NCBI GenBank assembly: GCA_030834965.1
Contig: JAUQWW010000049.1
Span: 39,609 to 103,608, forward strand
DNA: 64,000 nt
Direction: 5' to 3'
Origin: Gallionellaceae bacterium
GTDB lineage: Bacteria > Pseudomonadota > Gammaproteobacteria > Burkholderiales > Gallionellaceae
Shown here: positions 27,674-37,650 of the stretch, piece after piece
Position numbering within the stretch: position 1 is the first letter of the stretch
Layout: every line of letters begins with the position of its first letter
Notes under the pieces: model-generated
The model's input: only the letters and a program-made list of their open reading frames with translations
Databases searched by the model: none
Told to the model about the DNA's origin: nothing
Position numbers and translations under genes: made by a program

Positions 27674-30395
27674 ACACGGGCACCCGCGTGGCGATGCAGT
27701 TAATTGGCACACCTTGAGTGCCGACGACATCGCCGAAAAATTGCATACGGGCCACCATGGTCTGACCGACGAAGAAGCGGGGCGGCGCGTGGCGCATTAC
27801 GGCCAGAACCGCCTGCCTTCCCCGCCCGGGCGACCCGCCTGGTTGCGCGTCGCTCTCCAGTTCCACAATGTCCTGATCTATGTGATGCTGGCCGCAGCCG
27901 TAATCACGCTCCTGCTGGGGCACTTTATGGACACGGCGGTGCTTCTGTTTGCCGTGGTCGTCAATGCCTGCATCGGCTTCATACAGGAAGGCAAGGCGGA
28001 GCAGGCCATCGACGCGATCCGCAACATGCTTTCGCCGCGCGCGACGGTTTTGCGCGACGGCGAACGGGTCGATATTGCCGCAGAATTGCTGGTGCCTGGC
28101 GACGTAGTGATTCTTTCCTCCGGCGACAAGGTGCCTGCCGATCTGCGCCTGGTTACGGAGAAGGGCATACGCATCAACGAAGCCATCCTGACCGGGGAAT
28201 CTGAGGTCGTTGAAAAGTCGGTGGCGCCTGTGCCTGCCGATGCATCTTTGGGCGACCGCACCTGCATGCTCTATTCGGGCACGCTGGTGGCTTCCGGGCA
28301 GGCAACCGGCATTGTCGTGGCGACCGGAACCGGTACCGAGATCGGACGCATCGGCACGCTGCTGGAACAGGTGCAGGAAGTCACCACACCGTTGCTGCGC
28401 CAGATCGCCACCTTTGGCCGCTGGCTCGCACTGGCGATCGTGCTGATGGCTGCCGCCACCTTCGTCATCGGTATCCTCTGGCGCGGCCATCCTCCCGCCG
28501 AAATGTTCATGATGGTGGTTGCATTGGCGGCATCGGCCATTCCGGAAGGTCTGCCAACGATCATGACCATCACGCTGGCGCTCGGTGTCCGGCGCATGGC
28601 CGAGCGCCACGCCATCGTCCGGCACCTGCCTGCGGTGGAGACGCTCGGTTCGGTAACGGTGATCTGCTCCGACAAGACCGGTACGCTGACCCGCAACGAA
28701 ATGACGGTGCAGCGTGTGGTCACTGGCTCGCATGTGTTCGAGGTCAGCGGCACCGGCTACGCGCCCGAAGGCGGATTCCATCTCGGGGGCATGGCGGTGT
28801 CTTCCGACGACTATCCGGAACTATCGCACATTGCGCGTGCTGTCGTGCTTTGCAACGATGCGCGGCTGGGCAGGCACGACGACGGCTGGAAGCTTCACGG
28901 CGACCCGACGGAGGGCGCGTTGCTCACCCTTGCGCTCAAGGCCGGCCTCGATCCGGCGGCGGAGCGCAGGAATCTGCCGCGCACCGACGCCATCCCGTTC
29001 GAATCAGAGCACCGCCTGATGGCGACCCTGCACCACGACCATGAAAGCCAAGGATGCATTTATGTCAAGGGCGCACCGGAACGCATTCTGGCAATGTGCG
29101 ACAAGGAGGGCGGCAAGCCGGATCGGGCGCTGGATTTCGCTTATTGGCACCGCAACGCACAGACGTGCGCGGCAGACGGGCTGCGCATACTGGCAATTGC
29201 GGTGAAGCCCGTCGAGGGATCGCAGCGCGACGTGCAATTTGCCGACCTGGAAGGCGGCTTCACCCTGCTCGCGCTGACCGGGCTGATCGACCCGCCGCGC
29301 GAGGAAGCGATCGAGGCCGTGGCTGCATGCAGCGCCGCCGGCATCCAGGTCAAGATGATTACCGGGGACCATGCCGATACGGCACGCGCCATCGGCGCAC
29401 AACTGGGAATTGGCACGAACGGGCTGGCGCTTACCGGCGAAGAGATCGAGCTCATGGGCGACGAGCAACTGCGCCTCGCAGTATCCGGTGCCGACGTGAT
29501 TGCGCGCGCCAGCCCCGAGCACAAACTGCGCCTGGTGGAGGCCTTGCAGGCCACCGGGGAAGTGGTCGCGATGACCGGAGACGGCGTCAACGACGCGCCG
29601 GCGCTGAAACGCGCGGATGTCGGCATCGCGATGGGGATGAAGGGTACCGAGGCGGCCAAGGAGGCGGCGGACATGGTGCTGGCCGACGACAACTTCGCCA
29701 CCATCGGCAATGCGGTGCGCGAGGGGCGCGGGATATACGACAACATTCAGAAGTTCATCCTGTTCATGCTGCCGACCAACGGCGGCGAAGCGCTGGTGGT
29801 CATCGCCGCGATCCTGTTCGAGCTGACATTGCCGCTCACACCGGCACAGGTGCTGTGGATCAATCTGGCCACCGTCAGCACGCTCGGGCTGGCGCTGGCC
29901 TTCGAGCATCCCGAACACGACGTGATGCGCCGCCATCCGCGCAACCCGCGCGCGCCTCTGCTTTCCTGGTTCTTCGCCTGGCGCGTTTTGATGGTTTCGA
30001 TCCTGATGATGACGGGCGCGCTCGGCCTGTTCCTCTGGGAACTCGATCACGGCGCAAGCCTGGAAACAGCGCGCACCATGGCAGTCAGCGCGGTCGTGTT
30101 CGCCGAGATGTTCTATCTGGTGAATAGCCGCTATATCTACCGATCTGTGCTGTCGCACCACGGGCTGTTCGGCAACCATTACGTGCTGTTTGCCATCGCT
30201 GCCTGCGCGACCCTGCAAATCGCTTATGTTCACGCCGCGCCGTTACAGGCGGTATTCGGCTCTACCGGTTTGGCGCCAGGTGAATGGCTGAAAGTGGTAT
30301 TTGCCGGCATGCTGGTCTTTGCCATCGCCGAGCTGGAAAAAGCACTGCTGAGAATTTTTAACCAAAGACGGCGCCATAAGTACGCCAGAGGTTGA
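27666..30395 (+). CDS. P-type cation-transporting ATPase, P2A (Ca2+-ATPase-like)
   Basis: 909 residues. It has the N-terminal cation-ATPase domain (LHTGHHGLTDEEAGRRVAHY), actuator domain with TGES (LTGESEVVEKS), PEGLP in membrane helix 4, the phosphorylation motif DKTGTLT with Asp near residue 336, KGAPE in the nucleotide-binding domain, TGDGVNDAPALK and four C-terminal helices. PEGLP and HLPAVETLGS point to calcium- or other divalent/monovalent cation-transporting P2 pumps; the ion is not certain. It lies in a stress-type run with the antiporter and a universal stress protein. Confidence 0.9.
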   Translation: MAEHGHPRGDAVNWHTLSADDIAEKLHTGHHGLTDEEAGRRVAHYGQNRLPSPPGRPAWLRVALQFHNVLIYVMLAAAVITLLLGHFMDTAVLLFAVVVNACIGFIQEGKAEQAIDAIRNMLSPRATVLRDGERVDIAAELLVPGDVVILSSGDKVPADLRLVTEKGIRINEAILTGESEVVEKSVAPVPADASLGDRTCMLYSGTLVASGQATGIVVATGTGTEIGRIGTLLEQVQEVTTPLLRQIATFGRWLALAIVLMAAATFVIGILWRGHPPAEMFMMVVALAASAIPEGLPTIMTITLALGVRRMAERHAIVRHLPAVETLGSVTVICSDKTGTLTRNEMTVQRVVTGSHVFEVSGTGYAPEGGFHLGGMAVSSDDYPELSHIARAVVLCNDARLGRHDDGWKLHGDPTEGALLTLALKAGLDPAAERRNLPRTDAIPFESEHRLMATLHHDHESQGCIYVKGAPERILAMCDKEGGKPDRALDFAYWHRNAQTCAADGLRILAIAVKPVEGSQRDVQFADLEGGFTLLALTGLIDPPREEAIEAVAACSAAGIQVKMITGDHADTARAIGAQLGIGTNGLALTGEEIELMGDEQLRLAVSGADVIARASPEHKLRLVEALQATGEVVAMTGDGVNDAPALKRADVGIAMGMKGTEAAKEAADMVLADDNFATIGNAVREGRGIYDNIQKFILFMLPTNGGEALVVIAAILFELTLPLTPAQVLWINLATVSTLGLALAFEHPEHDVMRRHPRNPRAPLLSWFFAWRVLMVSILMMTGALGLFLWELDHGASLETARTMAVSAVVFAEMFYLVNSRYIYRSVLSHHGLFGNHYVLFAIAACATLQIAYVHAAPLQAVFGSTGLAPGEWLKVVFAGMLVFAIAELEKALLRIFNQRRRHKYARG

Positions 30396-30432
30396 GCATA
30401 TCCCGTTAGCTACATTGCAAGGAGGAAATACC

Positions 30433-31311
30433 ATGAGCAAAATCAGATCGCTGTTGGCAGCAACCGATTTTTCCGACGATGCGCGCCAAGCCGTCTTGCG
30501 TGCCGCCTTCCTTGCTGCGGAGCAAGAGGCACAGCTTGGGGTGCTGCATGTGATGAGCGGCCGGTCACTGAATTTTATGCGTGAGCTGTTCAAGCTGAGC
30601 AGCGATGCCGATACAAAATTGATCGACGATGCCAAGCGCATGCTGGACGAACTGGTAGATGATGTTGCCGAAAAAACCAAACTTACGGCAGTCCGGCAAG
30701 TACGTGTTGGGGATGTGGTAAACGAGATTATTTCGGCTTCCGGCCAAGCGGACATGCTGGTCCTGGGTGCGCGCGGCTTGAACCCGCTGCGCGATTTGTT
30801 GCTGGGGACGACTGCCGAAAACCTGCTGCGCAAGTGCAAATGCCCGATACTGGTGAACAAGCGTCCGCCGCACGGACCTTACCAGCGCGTCATCGTTCCG
30901 GTGGATCTGTCCCCACACTCGATTGCCGCGCTGCGCACCGCAGTACAGGTTGCCCCGCGGGCGGGCATAACCATCGTCCATGCATTTGACGTACCCTTCG
31001 AGGGAAAACTCTGGTTGGCTGGAGTTGAAGAACAGGAAATCCACCGCTACCGCATTCAGGCCAGGTTGGATGCGCAGGAAAAAATCGGAACGCTGATGCA
31101 AAACCTGGATAACACCTCTTTTCGACTTCACGCAATAATCGAGCATGGAGATGCGGCTCGCGTCATCCTTGAGCAGGAAGAGGCAGCGAGCCCTGACCTG
31201 ATCGTCATTGGCAAGCACGGACAGTCGGTCGTGGGAGAGTTGCTGCTCGGAAGTGTGACGCGGCATGTCTTGTCCAACGCCAGGTGTGACGTGCTGGTAG
31301 TGAATGAATGA
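30433..31311 (+). CDS. tandem-domain universal stress protein
   Basis: 292 residues with two Usp domains. Domain 1 has LLAATDFSDDARQA and the ATP-binding loop GARGLNPLRDLLLGT; domain 2 has VIVPVDLSPHSIAA and GKHGQSVVGELLLGS, both matching the G-x2-G-x9-G-S/T pattern of ATP-binding Usp proteins. A near-perfect AAGGAGGA ribosome site precedes the ATG at 30433; in-frame TTG further upstream lacks one. It lies 37 bp after the P-type ATPase gene and is probably expressed with it under ionic or energy stress. Confidence 0.92.
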   Translation: MSKIRSLLAATDFSDDARQAVLRAAFLAAEQEAQLGVLHVMSGRSLNFMRELFKLSSDADTKLIDDAKRMLDELVDDVAEKTKLTAVRQVRVGDVVNEIISASGQADMLVLGARGLNPLRDLLLGTTAENLLRKCKCPILVNKRPPHGPYQRVIVPVDLSPHSIAALRTAVQVAPRAGITIVHAFDVPFEGKLWLAGVEEQEIHRYRIQARLDAQEKIGTLMQNLDNTSFRLHAIIEHGDAARVILEQEEAASPDLIVIGKHGQSVVGELLLGSVTRHVLSNARCDVLVVNE

Positions 31312-31432
31312 CAAATGTCAGCGGCCTGCAGCGGTGGAATCCCGGAACTGGCATGACGGTGATCGGTTGATGGTCATGGCCATCCGGCATCGGCGCATAA
31401 GGGTGAAGCAGTTGATACAGGACGTGGCGCAA

Positions 31433-31461
31433 ATAAAAAAACGGCGGATTGATCCCGCCGC
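31433..31461 (-). terminator. rho-independent terminator of the cytochrome c gene
   Basis: Read on the minus strand, a CGGCGGGATC/GATCCGCCG-type hairpin (31442-31460) is followed by a run of T (plus-strand A-run at 31433-31441). It lies 26 bp after the cytochrome stop. The neighbouring stretch 31312-31432 shows nothing else. Confidence 0.8.
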
Positions 31462-31486
31462 TTTCTATTTGCAGTCCCGTTAATAG

Positions 31487-32116
31487 TTACATACCAGACA
31501 TGTATTCCGCCACCGCATCGATTTCGGCATCAGTCATCTTTTTGGCGATGCCGCCCATCATCCCCGCAGGGTCGTTGTGGCGGTCGCCGCTGCGGAAATC
31601 ATTCAACTGCTTTACCAGATAGTCTTTGGTTTGCCCGCCAATGACAGGGAAGAGGCTGTTATTTGGGCTTTGTCCGCGGCCGTCTTTTCCGTGGCAACTG
31701 GCGCAGGCGTACACCCCGGTATCCACAATGCCCTGATGGTAGATGGTCTCGCCTTTCTCTGCCAAGTCTTTGTTGCTGCTTGGCGCACCAGTCATTTTTT
31801 TCTGACTGGCAAAATACGCAGCGATGTCTTTTAAATCCTGTGGATCAGTAACGGCGGCCGCCATCGGGGCCATCACCGGGTCAGCGCGCTTGGCATTCTG
31901 GAAATCCAAAACTTGTCTTTCGATATATTGCTGAAATTGCCCGGCCAGATGAGGGAAATTGGGCGCAGGGCTGATGCCAACTTCGCCATGGCAACCCTGA
32001 CACATCGCAGATTTTTCTTTGCCTGCTTTGGGATCCCCCACTGCCGCCTGTACCGCCCCCGTGCTAAGCAGGGCTATAAGCAGTGCATTGATGCTGAATT
32101 TCATATTCTTATTCAT
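31487..32116 (-). CDS. diheme cytochrome c, c4 family
   Basis: 209 residues. A signal peptide (hydrophobic residues about 8-24, cleavage near VQA-AVGD) sends it to the periplasm. Two haem sites, CQGCH (39-43) and CASCH (138-142), and Met-containing loops (PVMAPM, AGMMGG) indicate two c-type haems with His/Met ligation, as in cytochrome c4 which passes electrons to terminal oxidases. Both halves show the same fold repeat. GGGGGAG precedes the ATG. The gene stands alone on the minus strand. Confidence 0.9.
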   Translation of the reverse strand: MNKNMKFSINALLIALLSTGAVQAAVGDPKAGKEKSAMCQGCHGEVGISPAPNFPHLAGQFQQYIERQVLDFQNAKRADPVMAPMAAAVTDPQDLKDIAAYFASQKKMTGAPSSNKDLAEKGETIYHQGIVDTGVYACASCHGKDGRGQSPNNSLFPVIGGQTKDYLVKQLNDFRSGDRHNDPAGMMGGIAKKMTDAEIDAVAEYMSGM

Positions 32117-32266
32117 AATTCTCCCCCTTTAGTTATTGTTGCAGGCGCATTCTTCCCCATAAGCTTCTTTCCCGTCAACGCCATTTTCGGCAAGACAGAA
32201 GGGCAGGGCTGCCCGAGTTAAAAATGCCTGCGGGTTTGTCCAGAAATTACGGAAGCAAAAACTATC

Positions 32267-32295
32267 TTGTAATTGGTTCTGCGGCTTGTTACAGT
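32267..32295 (+). promoter_or_regulatory. candidate promoter of HU gene
   Basis: TTGTAA (32267-32272), a 17-nt spacer and TACAGT (32290-32295), 35 bp before the HU start. The -10 is imperfect. Confidence 0.4.
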
Positions 32296-32329
32296 ACGTT
32301 TCCTTTTCAACCACACGGGAGTTTACAAC

Positions 32330-32623
32330 ATGAATAAAGCAGATCTGATTGATGTAGTAGCCAAGTCCACCAAGAATTCCAAGGCTAGTGTCGAAGAAAC
32401 ATTGAACGCGTTGATGGCCGCTGTCCAGTCTGCGCTGGTAAAGGGCGATAACGTTCAGCTGATCGGGTTCGGAACTTTCGCTGTCGAACAGCGTGCCGCT
32501 CGTGTTGGCCGTAATCCTGCTACCGGAAAAGAGCTGAAGATTCCTGCGAAAAAAGTTGCAAAGTTCAAGGTTGGCAGCAAGCTGAAAGACGCTGTTGCTG
32601 GCGGAAAAGCAAAGAAGAAATAA
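32330..32623 (+). CDS. HU-family DNA-binding protein
   Basis: 97 residues. HU bends and compacts DNA as a dimer. The sequence shows MNKADLIDVVAKSTKNSKAS, IGFGTFAVEQRAARVGRNPA and a lysine-rich tail (GGKAKKK) longer than in the second HU gene at 55878. The frame is open upstream but the ATG at 32330 starts the family sequence. It is monocistronic, flanked by its own terminator. Assignment to HU-alpha or HU-beta is not possible by eye. Confidence 0.93.
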   Translation: MNKADLIDVVAKSTKNSKASVEETLNALMAAVQSALVKGDNVQLIGFGTFAVEQRAARVGRNPATGKELKIPAKKVAKFKVGSKLKDAVAGGKAKKK

Positions 32624-32638
32624 CAAGCAGCATTCCCT

Positions 32639-32670
32639 GGCGGCCCCTCTGCGGGCCGCCATTTATCCCG
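32639..32670 (+). terminator. rho-independent-like terminator of HU gene
   Basis: GGCGGCCC/GGGCCGCC stem (32639-32660) around a 6-nt loop, followed by an imperfect T-rich stretch. The following gap to 32831 precedes sdhC and must hold its promoter, but no clear motif pair stands out. Confidence 0.7.
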
Positions 32671-32831
32671 TTTCAATTCCAGAATAAATAACCCTCTTGC
32701 ATAATTTGCGTACGACTTCACCCAGTTCGTATCGCGCACATGCAAAGAAGCAAGCGAGCCGCACGCAAAAAATATTGCATCAGGTGTAAGATTGCGTCTG
32801 TAAGTTTTTTACCTCAACTTCGCGTGCGCCG

Positions 32832-33206
32832 ATGAATACAAAACGCCCCAAACATCTCGCGTTGCATCAGATCAAATTGCCTCTTCCCGGAATTGTTTCC
32901 ATCCTCCATCGGTTTAGCGGTGCTTTGCTTTTCCTGTGCCTGCCGCTGCTGTTGTGGATGTTGCAGGCCAGCCTGCGCTCTGTCTTGACTTACGCACAGC
33001 TTCTCGAGATTCTGCAAAACCCATTCAGCAAGCTGGTTCTGCTCGGCTTGTTTTGGGCGTTTCTGCACCACCTGTGCGCGGGTATCCGCTATTTGCTGAT
33101 CGATTTGCGATATTTTTCGACGCTTGCCGGTGCGCGCCTGACCAGCAAGTGGGTTCTGTTCGTGAGTCTTGGATTGACGATGGTGATGGGGTTGAAGCTA
33201 TGGTAG
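32832..33206 (+). CDS. sdhC: succinate dehydrogenase cytochrome b556 subunit
   Basis: 124 residues with three transmembrane helices. The N-terminal [18 protein letters not shown] segment carries the conserved SxxHRxxG motif, and the His-rich [16 protein letters not shown] segment contains the haem-b ligand region. It anchors SdhAB and forms the quinone site with SdhD. It is first in the TCA-cycle cluster and overlaps sdhD by 7 bp. Confidence 0.93.
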   Translation: MNTKRPKHLALHQIKLPLPGIVSILHRFSGALLFLCLPLLLWMLQASLRSVLTYAQLLEILQNPFSKLVLLGLFWAFLHHLCAGIRYLLIDLRYFSTLAGARLTSKWVLFVSLGLTMVMGLKLW

Positions 33207-33547
33207 ACCGCATTGTTACCGGCGCGCATTACGGTCTGCGCGATTGGCTGGCACAGCGCCTGACGGCGGTGCTGATGGTGATCTACACGCTGTTCATCGC
33301 CGGCTACGTGTTGCTGCATCCGGATATGGGTTACGACAGATGGACGGGGCTGTTCTCCAACCAGGTGATGCGTTCGTTCACTCTGCTGTTCCTGCTGGCC
33401 CTGTATTACCACGCCTGGATCGGGGTGCGCGACATCGTGATGGATTACATCAAACCGGCAGGCATCCGCCTCGCCATTTACGTGCTGGTGATACTGGCGC
33501 TGCTGCTGTATACGATCTGGTCGGTGCAAATTTTGTGGGGAATGTGA
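33200..33547 (+). CDS. sdhD: succinate dehydrogenase hydrophobic anchor subunit
   Basis: 115 residues with three transmembrane helices. [17 protein letters not shown] forms the first; [18 protein letters not shown] contains the haem-ligand His and the conserved Asp-Tyr of the quinone site. The frame extends upstream, but the ATG at 33200 gives the right family start. Its TGA shares a base with the sdhA ATG. Confidence 0.92.
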   Translation: MVDRIVTGAHYGLRDWLAQRLTAVLMVIYTLFIAGYVLLHPDMGYDRWTGLFSNQVMRSFTLLFLLALYYHAWIGVRDIVMDYIKPAGIRLAIYVLVILALLLYTIWSVQILWGM

Positions 33548-35310
33548 TGGCAGTAGCGAAACGGACATTTGACGTAGTGGTGGTGGGCGCGGGCGGAGCG
33601 GGAATGCGCGCTGCGCTGGCGTTATCGGAGGCCGGGCTGAAGGTGGCGGTGTTGTCCAAGGTGTTCCCCACGCGCTCGCATACCGTGGCCGCGCAGGGCG
33701 GGATTGCGGCATCCCTGGGCAACGTCAATGAAGACAACTGGCACTGGCATATGTATGACACGGTGAAGGGCTCGGATTACCTCGGCGACCAGGATGCGAT
33801 CGAGTTCATGTGCCGCGCCGCGCCTGAGGTTGTGTACGAACTGGAGCATTACGGCATGCCGTTCGACCGCCTGGATAACGGCAAGATTTACCAGCGTCCG
33901 TTCGGCGGGCACATGCAGGACTACGGCAAGAACCCGGTGCAGCGCGCCTGCGCCGCTGCCGACCGCACCGGCCACGCGCTGCTTCACACCCTGTACCAGC
34001 GCAACGTACAGGCCAACACCAACTTCTTCGTGGAGTGGATGGCGCTGGACCTGATACGCGACGAGGATGGCGATGTGCTCGGTGTGGTGGCGATGGAAAT
34101 CGAGACCAGCGAAGTGATGATCCTGCAGGCGCGCGCCACGCTGTTCGCCACGGGCGGTGCGGGGCGCATCTTTGCCGCCAGCACCAATGCCTACATCAAT
34201 ACCGGCGATGGTCTGGGCATGGCGGCGCGCGCGGGCATTCCGCTGGAGGACATGGAATTTTTCCAGTTTCATCCTACCGGTGTATATGGCGCGGGCGTGC
34301 TGATCACCGAAGGTGTGCGCGGCGAGGGCGGCTATCTGGTCAACAAGGACGGCGAACGCTTCATGGCGCGCTATGCTCCCAACGCCAAGGACCTTGCCAG
34401 CCGCGACGTGGTGTCGCGCGCAATGGCGACCGAAATCAAGGAAGGGCGCGGCTGCGGCAAGCACGGCGACCATGTGTTGCTGAAGCTGGATCATCTCGGC
34501 GAAGACGTGATCAGCCATCGTTTGCCGGGTATACGCGAGATAGCAAAAAAGTTTGCGCATGTCGATCCGGCCCGGGAACCCATCCCGGTCGTCCCCACTG
34601 CGCATTATATGATGGGCGGCATCCCCACTAACTATCATGGCCAGGTGGTCGCTCCCTACAAGACCGGCCCGGAAGAAGTGGTGCAGGGTTTTTATGCCGT
34701 GGGCGAATGCGCTTGCGTGTCCGTGCATGGCGCCAATCGCCTGGGCTGCAACTCTCTGCTCGATCTGGTGGTGTTCGGACGTGAAGCGGCACGGCAGATC
34801 ATCGAAGACCTGGAACGCAACCCGCACCACAAGCCCCTGCCGCACGACGCCGCAGAGCGTCCGCTGGCGCGCCTTGCCCGGCTGGAAACGCACAAGCAGG
34901 GCGAAAGCGTGGCCGAGGTGGGAGCGGCAATGCGCAACGTGATGCAGGTGCATTGCGGGGTGTTCCGCTTCCCCGACCTGCTTGCCGAAGGCGTGCAGAA
35001 GATACGTGAAGTCGCAGAGCGCGCGAAAAACACGGCCATTCAAGACCAGAGCAAGGTGTTCAATACCGCGCGCGTGGAAGCGCTGGAGCTGGATAACCTG
35101 ATCGAAGTCGCGCAAGCCACCATGCACGCCGCTGCGGCGCGCCAAGAGAGCCGCGGCGGCCATGCGCGCGATGATTTCCCGCAACGCGATGATGACAACT
35201 GGCTGAAACATTCGCTGTATTTCAGCGAAGGACACAAGCTGGATTACAAGCCGGTGCGCCTGAAACCGCTGACGGTGGAGTCGTTCCCGCTCAAGGCACG
35301 GGTTTATTGA
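33547..35310 (+). CDS. sdhA: succinate dehydrogenase flavoprotein subunit
   Basis: 587 residues. Oxidises succinate to fumarate. FAD-binding [20 protein letters not shown] at the N-terminus, the covalent-flavin His in [11 protein letters not shown] (near residue 45), the active-site region HPTGVYGAG and the Arg in [18 protein letters not shown] are intact. The C-terminal end has the usual RDDxNWLKH-like [12 protein letters not shown]. The start at 33547 overlaps the sdhD stop, and sdhB follows 44 bp later. Confidence 0.97.
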   Translation: MAVAKRTFDVVVVGAGGAGMRAALALSEAGLKVAVLSKVFPTRSHTVAAQGGIAASLGNVNEDNWHWHMYDTVKGSDYLGDQDAIEFMCRAAPEVVYELEHYGMPFDRLDNGKIYQRPFGGHMQDYGKNPVQRACAAADRTGHALLHTLYQRNVQANTNFFVEWMALDLIRDEDGDVLGVVAMEIETSEVMILQARATLFATGGAGRIFAASTNAYINTGDGLGMAARAGIPLEDMEFFQFHPTGVYGAGVLITEGVRGEGGYLVNKDGERFMARYAPNAKDLASRDVVSRAMATEIKEGRGCGKHGDHVLLKLDHLGEDVISHRLPGIREIAKKFAHVDPAREPIPVVPTAHYMMGGIPTNYHGQVVAPYKTGPEEVVQGFYAVGECACVSVHGANRLGCNSLLDLVVFGREAARQIIEDLERNPHHKPLPHDAAERPLARLARLETHKQGESVAEVGAAMRNVMQVHCGVFRFPDLLAEGVQKIREVAERAKNTAIQDQSKVFNTARVEALELDNLIEVAQATMHAAAARQESRGGHARDDFPQRDDDNWLKHSLYFSEGHKLDYKPVRLKPLTVESFPLKARVY

Positions 35311-35354
35311 GCGGGTAGCGAAATCAGCCGCCAGCTACTAGCTTAGGAATAGTC

Positions 35355-36050
35355 ATGAAATTCAGAATCTACCGCTACAACCCGGAAACCGATGCGCAGC
35401 CCTATATGCAGGACTACGAGCTGCACATTGAAGCGGGCGACATGATGTTGCTGGATGCGATCCTGATGCTCAAGGAGCAGGACGACAGCCTGTCATTGCG
35501 CAAGTCCTGTCGTGAGGGCGTGTGCGGTTCGGATGCGATGAACATCAATGGGCGCAACGGGCTGGCCTGCATCACGCCGCTGTCCAGCCTGAAGCAGCCG
35601 ATTGAGCTGCGCCCGCTGCCCGGTTTGCCGGTGATTCGCGACCTGATCGTGGACATGACGCAGTTCTTCAAGCAATATCATTCGATCAAGCCCTACCTGG
35701 TCAACAATGACCCGCCGCCGGAAACCGAGCGCCTGCAATCGCCTGAAGAGCGCAAGGAGCTGGACGGGCTGTACGAGTGCATCCTGTGCGCATGCTGCAC
35801 GACATCCTGCCCGTCGTTCTGGTGGAACCCGGATAAATTTGTCGGCCCCGCCGGGCTGCTGCAGGCCTATCGCTTCCTCGCCGACAGCCGCGATCAGGCC
35901 ACGGCCGAGCGGTTGGATAATCTGGAAGATCCCTATCGGCTGTTTCGCTGCCACACCATCATGAATTGTGTGGATGTGTGCCCCAAGGGATTGAACCCGA
36001 CCGAGGCAATTGGAAAAATTAAAGATATGATGGTAAAGCGCACGGTATGA
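35355..36050 (+). CDS. sdhB: succinate dehydrogenase iron-sulfur subunit
   Basis: 231 residues carrying the three Fe-S clusters that pass electrons from FAD to quinone: [2Fe-2S] Cys in SCREGVCGSDAMNINGRNGL, [4Fe-4S] in CILCACCTTSCPS and [3Fe-4S] in CHTIMNCVDVCPKGLNP. Length is standard. It lies between sdhA and sdhE. Confidence 0.97.
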   Translation: MKFRIYRYNPETDAQPYMQDYELHIEAGDMMLLDAILMLKEQDDSLSLRKSCREGVCGSDAMNINGRNGLACITPLSSLKQPIELRPLPGLPVIRDLIVDMTQFFKQYHSIKPYLVNNDPPPETERLQSPEERKELDGLYECILCACCTTSCPSFWWNPDKFVGPAGLLQAYRFLADSRDQATAERLDNLEDPYRLFRCHTIMNCVDVCPKGLNPTEAIGKIKDMMVKRTV

Positions 36051-36066
36051 AAAAGCTGGAGCCTGC

Positions 36067-36297
36067 ATGAAGGAAATAGAACGGCTTCGCTGGCGCTGCC
36101 GGCGTGGCCTGCTGGAACTGGATATTGTGCTCGGGCGTTTCATCGAGCAGTACTATCAAGGGCTGGATGAGGCGCAGCTGGCTGCATTCGATATGCTGCT
36201 GGATATGCCCGATACCGAACTCTGGGATATGATTACGGGCAAGATAATGCCGCCGGAAGAGAGTCGCGCCGTGCTGGAGTTGCTTCAATCGGCCTGA
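36067..36297 (+). CDS. sdhE: succinate dehydrogenase assembly (flavinylation) factor
   Basis: 76 residues. SdhE promotes covalent FAD attachment to SdhA. The RGLLELD motif (RGxxE, residues about 13-19) essential for the family is present, followed by the small helical bundle (LDMPDTELWDMITG). Its place directly after sdhB, 16 bp away, is typical of betaproteobacteria. Confidence 0.93.
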   Translation: MKEIERLRWRCRRGLLELDIVLGRFIEQYYQGLDEAQLAAFDMLLDMPDTELWDMITGKIMPPEESRAVLELLQSA

Positions 36298-36349
36298 CGC
36301 AGGATGCACTGAATTGCAGTAATGCAAAAAACTTGAGAGGGGGGGATAC

Positions 36350-37636
36350 ATGGAAGGAAAACGTGTTGCAACGCTGACACTGGATGATGGCAGGAGTATC
36401 GAGCTACCGATATTGTCCGGCACGCTGGGGCCGGACGTAATTGACATTCGCGCGCTGAGCAAGATCGGCATGTTCACTTATGATCCGGCATTTCTTTCGA
36501 CGGCCAGTTGTGCTTCCAACATCACCTTCATTGATGGCGATGCCGGCCTGCTGTACTACCGCGGCTACCCCATCGAGCAGTTGGCGGAGAAATCCGATTT
36601 TCTCGAAGTATGTTATCTGTTGTTGAATGGCGACTTGCCCAACGGGGCGCAGAAGGCCGAATTCAACGACAAGGTCAAGCAGCACACCATGGTGCATGAT
36701 CAGCTTGCGCGTTTCTTCAATGGCTTTCGCCGCGACGCGCATCCGATGGCGGTGATGGTTGGCGTGGTGGGCGCACTGTCAGCCTTCTACCACGACTCGC
36801 TCGATATCAATAATCCAGAACATCGCGAAATATCGGCGTTGCGCCTGCTGGCCAAGGTGCCGACCATTGCTGCGATGACCTACAAGTACTACACCGGCTT
36901 TCCGTTCATGTACCCGAAGAATGCGTTCAGCTTTGTGGAAAACCTCATGTACATGATGTTTGCCACGCCGGCGGAAGAGTATGTGCCGAATCCGAAGCTG
37001 GTGCGCGCGCTGGAGCGCATCCTGATCCTGCATGCCGATCACGAGCAGAATGCTTCGACTTCGACGGTACGGCTGGCCGGCTCCAGCGGAGCCAATCCGT
37101 TTGCGTGCGTGTCGTCCGGCATCGCGGCGCTGTGGGGCCCCGCGCACGGCGGCGCGAACGAGGCGGTGCTGAAGATGCTGGAAGAAATCGGCGACGTGTC
37201 GCGCGTGGCGGATTTCATGAAGGGCGTGAAGGACAAGAAATACCGCCTGATGGGTTTCGGCCACCGCGTGTACAAGAACATGGATCCGCGCGCCAAGGTG
37301 ATGCGCGAAACTTGTTACGAAGTGCTCAGTGAACTCAATCTGGAAAATGATCCCATGTTCAGGATGGCGCTGGAACTGGAGCAGATCGCACTGCGCGACG
37401 AATACTTCATCGAGCGCAAGCTGTATCCCAACGTGGATTTCTATTCAGGCATCGTGCTGCGCGCGCTGGGTATCCCGACCAACATGTTCACGGTGATTTT
37501 TGCGGTGGCACGCACCATAGGCTGGGTGTCGCAGTGGAACGAGATGATCGCCGACAGCGAACGCAAGATCGGCCGTCCGCGCCAGTTGTATCAGGGTGCG
37601 GCACAGCGCGATTACGTGCCGGTTGCCAGCCGCTAA
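36350..37636 (+). CDS. gltA: citrate synthase (type II, hexameric)
   Basis: 428 residues. Condenses oxaloacetate and acetyl-CoA. It has the N-terminal beta-rich domain of Gram-negative hexameric enzymes and the active-site segments [43 protein letters not shown] and the catalytic Asp in NVDFYSG. It sits in the same run as sdh and suc genes, 52 bp after sdhE. Confidence 0.97.
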   Translation: MEGKRVATLTLDDGRSIELPILSGTLGPDVIDIRALSKIGMFTYDPAFLSTASCASNITFIDGDAGLLYYRGYPIEQLAEKSDFLEVCYLLLNGDLPNGAQKAEFNDKVKQHTMVHDQLARFFNGFRRDAHPMAVMVGVVGALSAFYHDSLDINNPEHREISALRLLAKVPTIAAMTYKYYTGFPFMYPKNAFSFVENLMYMMFATPAEEYVPNPKLVRALERILILHADHEQNASTSTVRLAGSSGANPFACVSSGIAALWGPAHGGANEAVLKMLEEIGDVSRVADFMKGVKDKKYRLMGFGHRVYKNMDPRAKVMRETCYEVLSELNLENDPMFRMALELEQIALRDEYFIERKLYPNVDFYSGIVLRALGIPTNMFTVIFAVARTIGWVSQWNEMIADSERKIGRPRQLYQGAAQRDYVPVASR

Positions 37637-37650
37637 TTCAGGAATAACTT

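Noticed and set aside
33622..35235. 537-codon open frame on the minus strand
   Set aside because: It lies exactly opposite sdhA, whose protein is full length with all motifs; the antisense frame is a by-product of GC-rich codon use.
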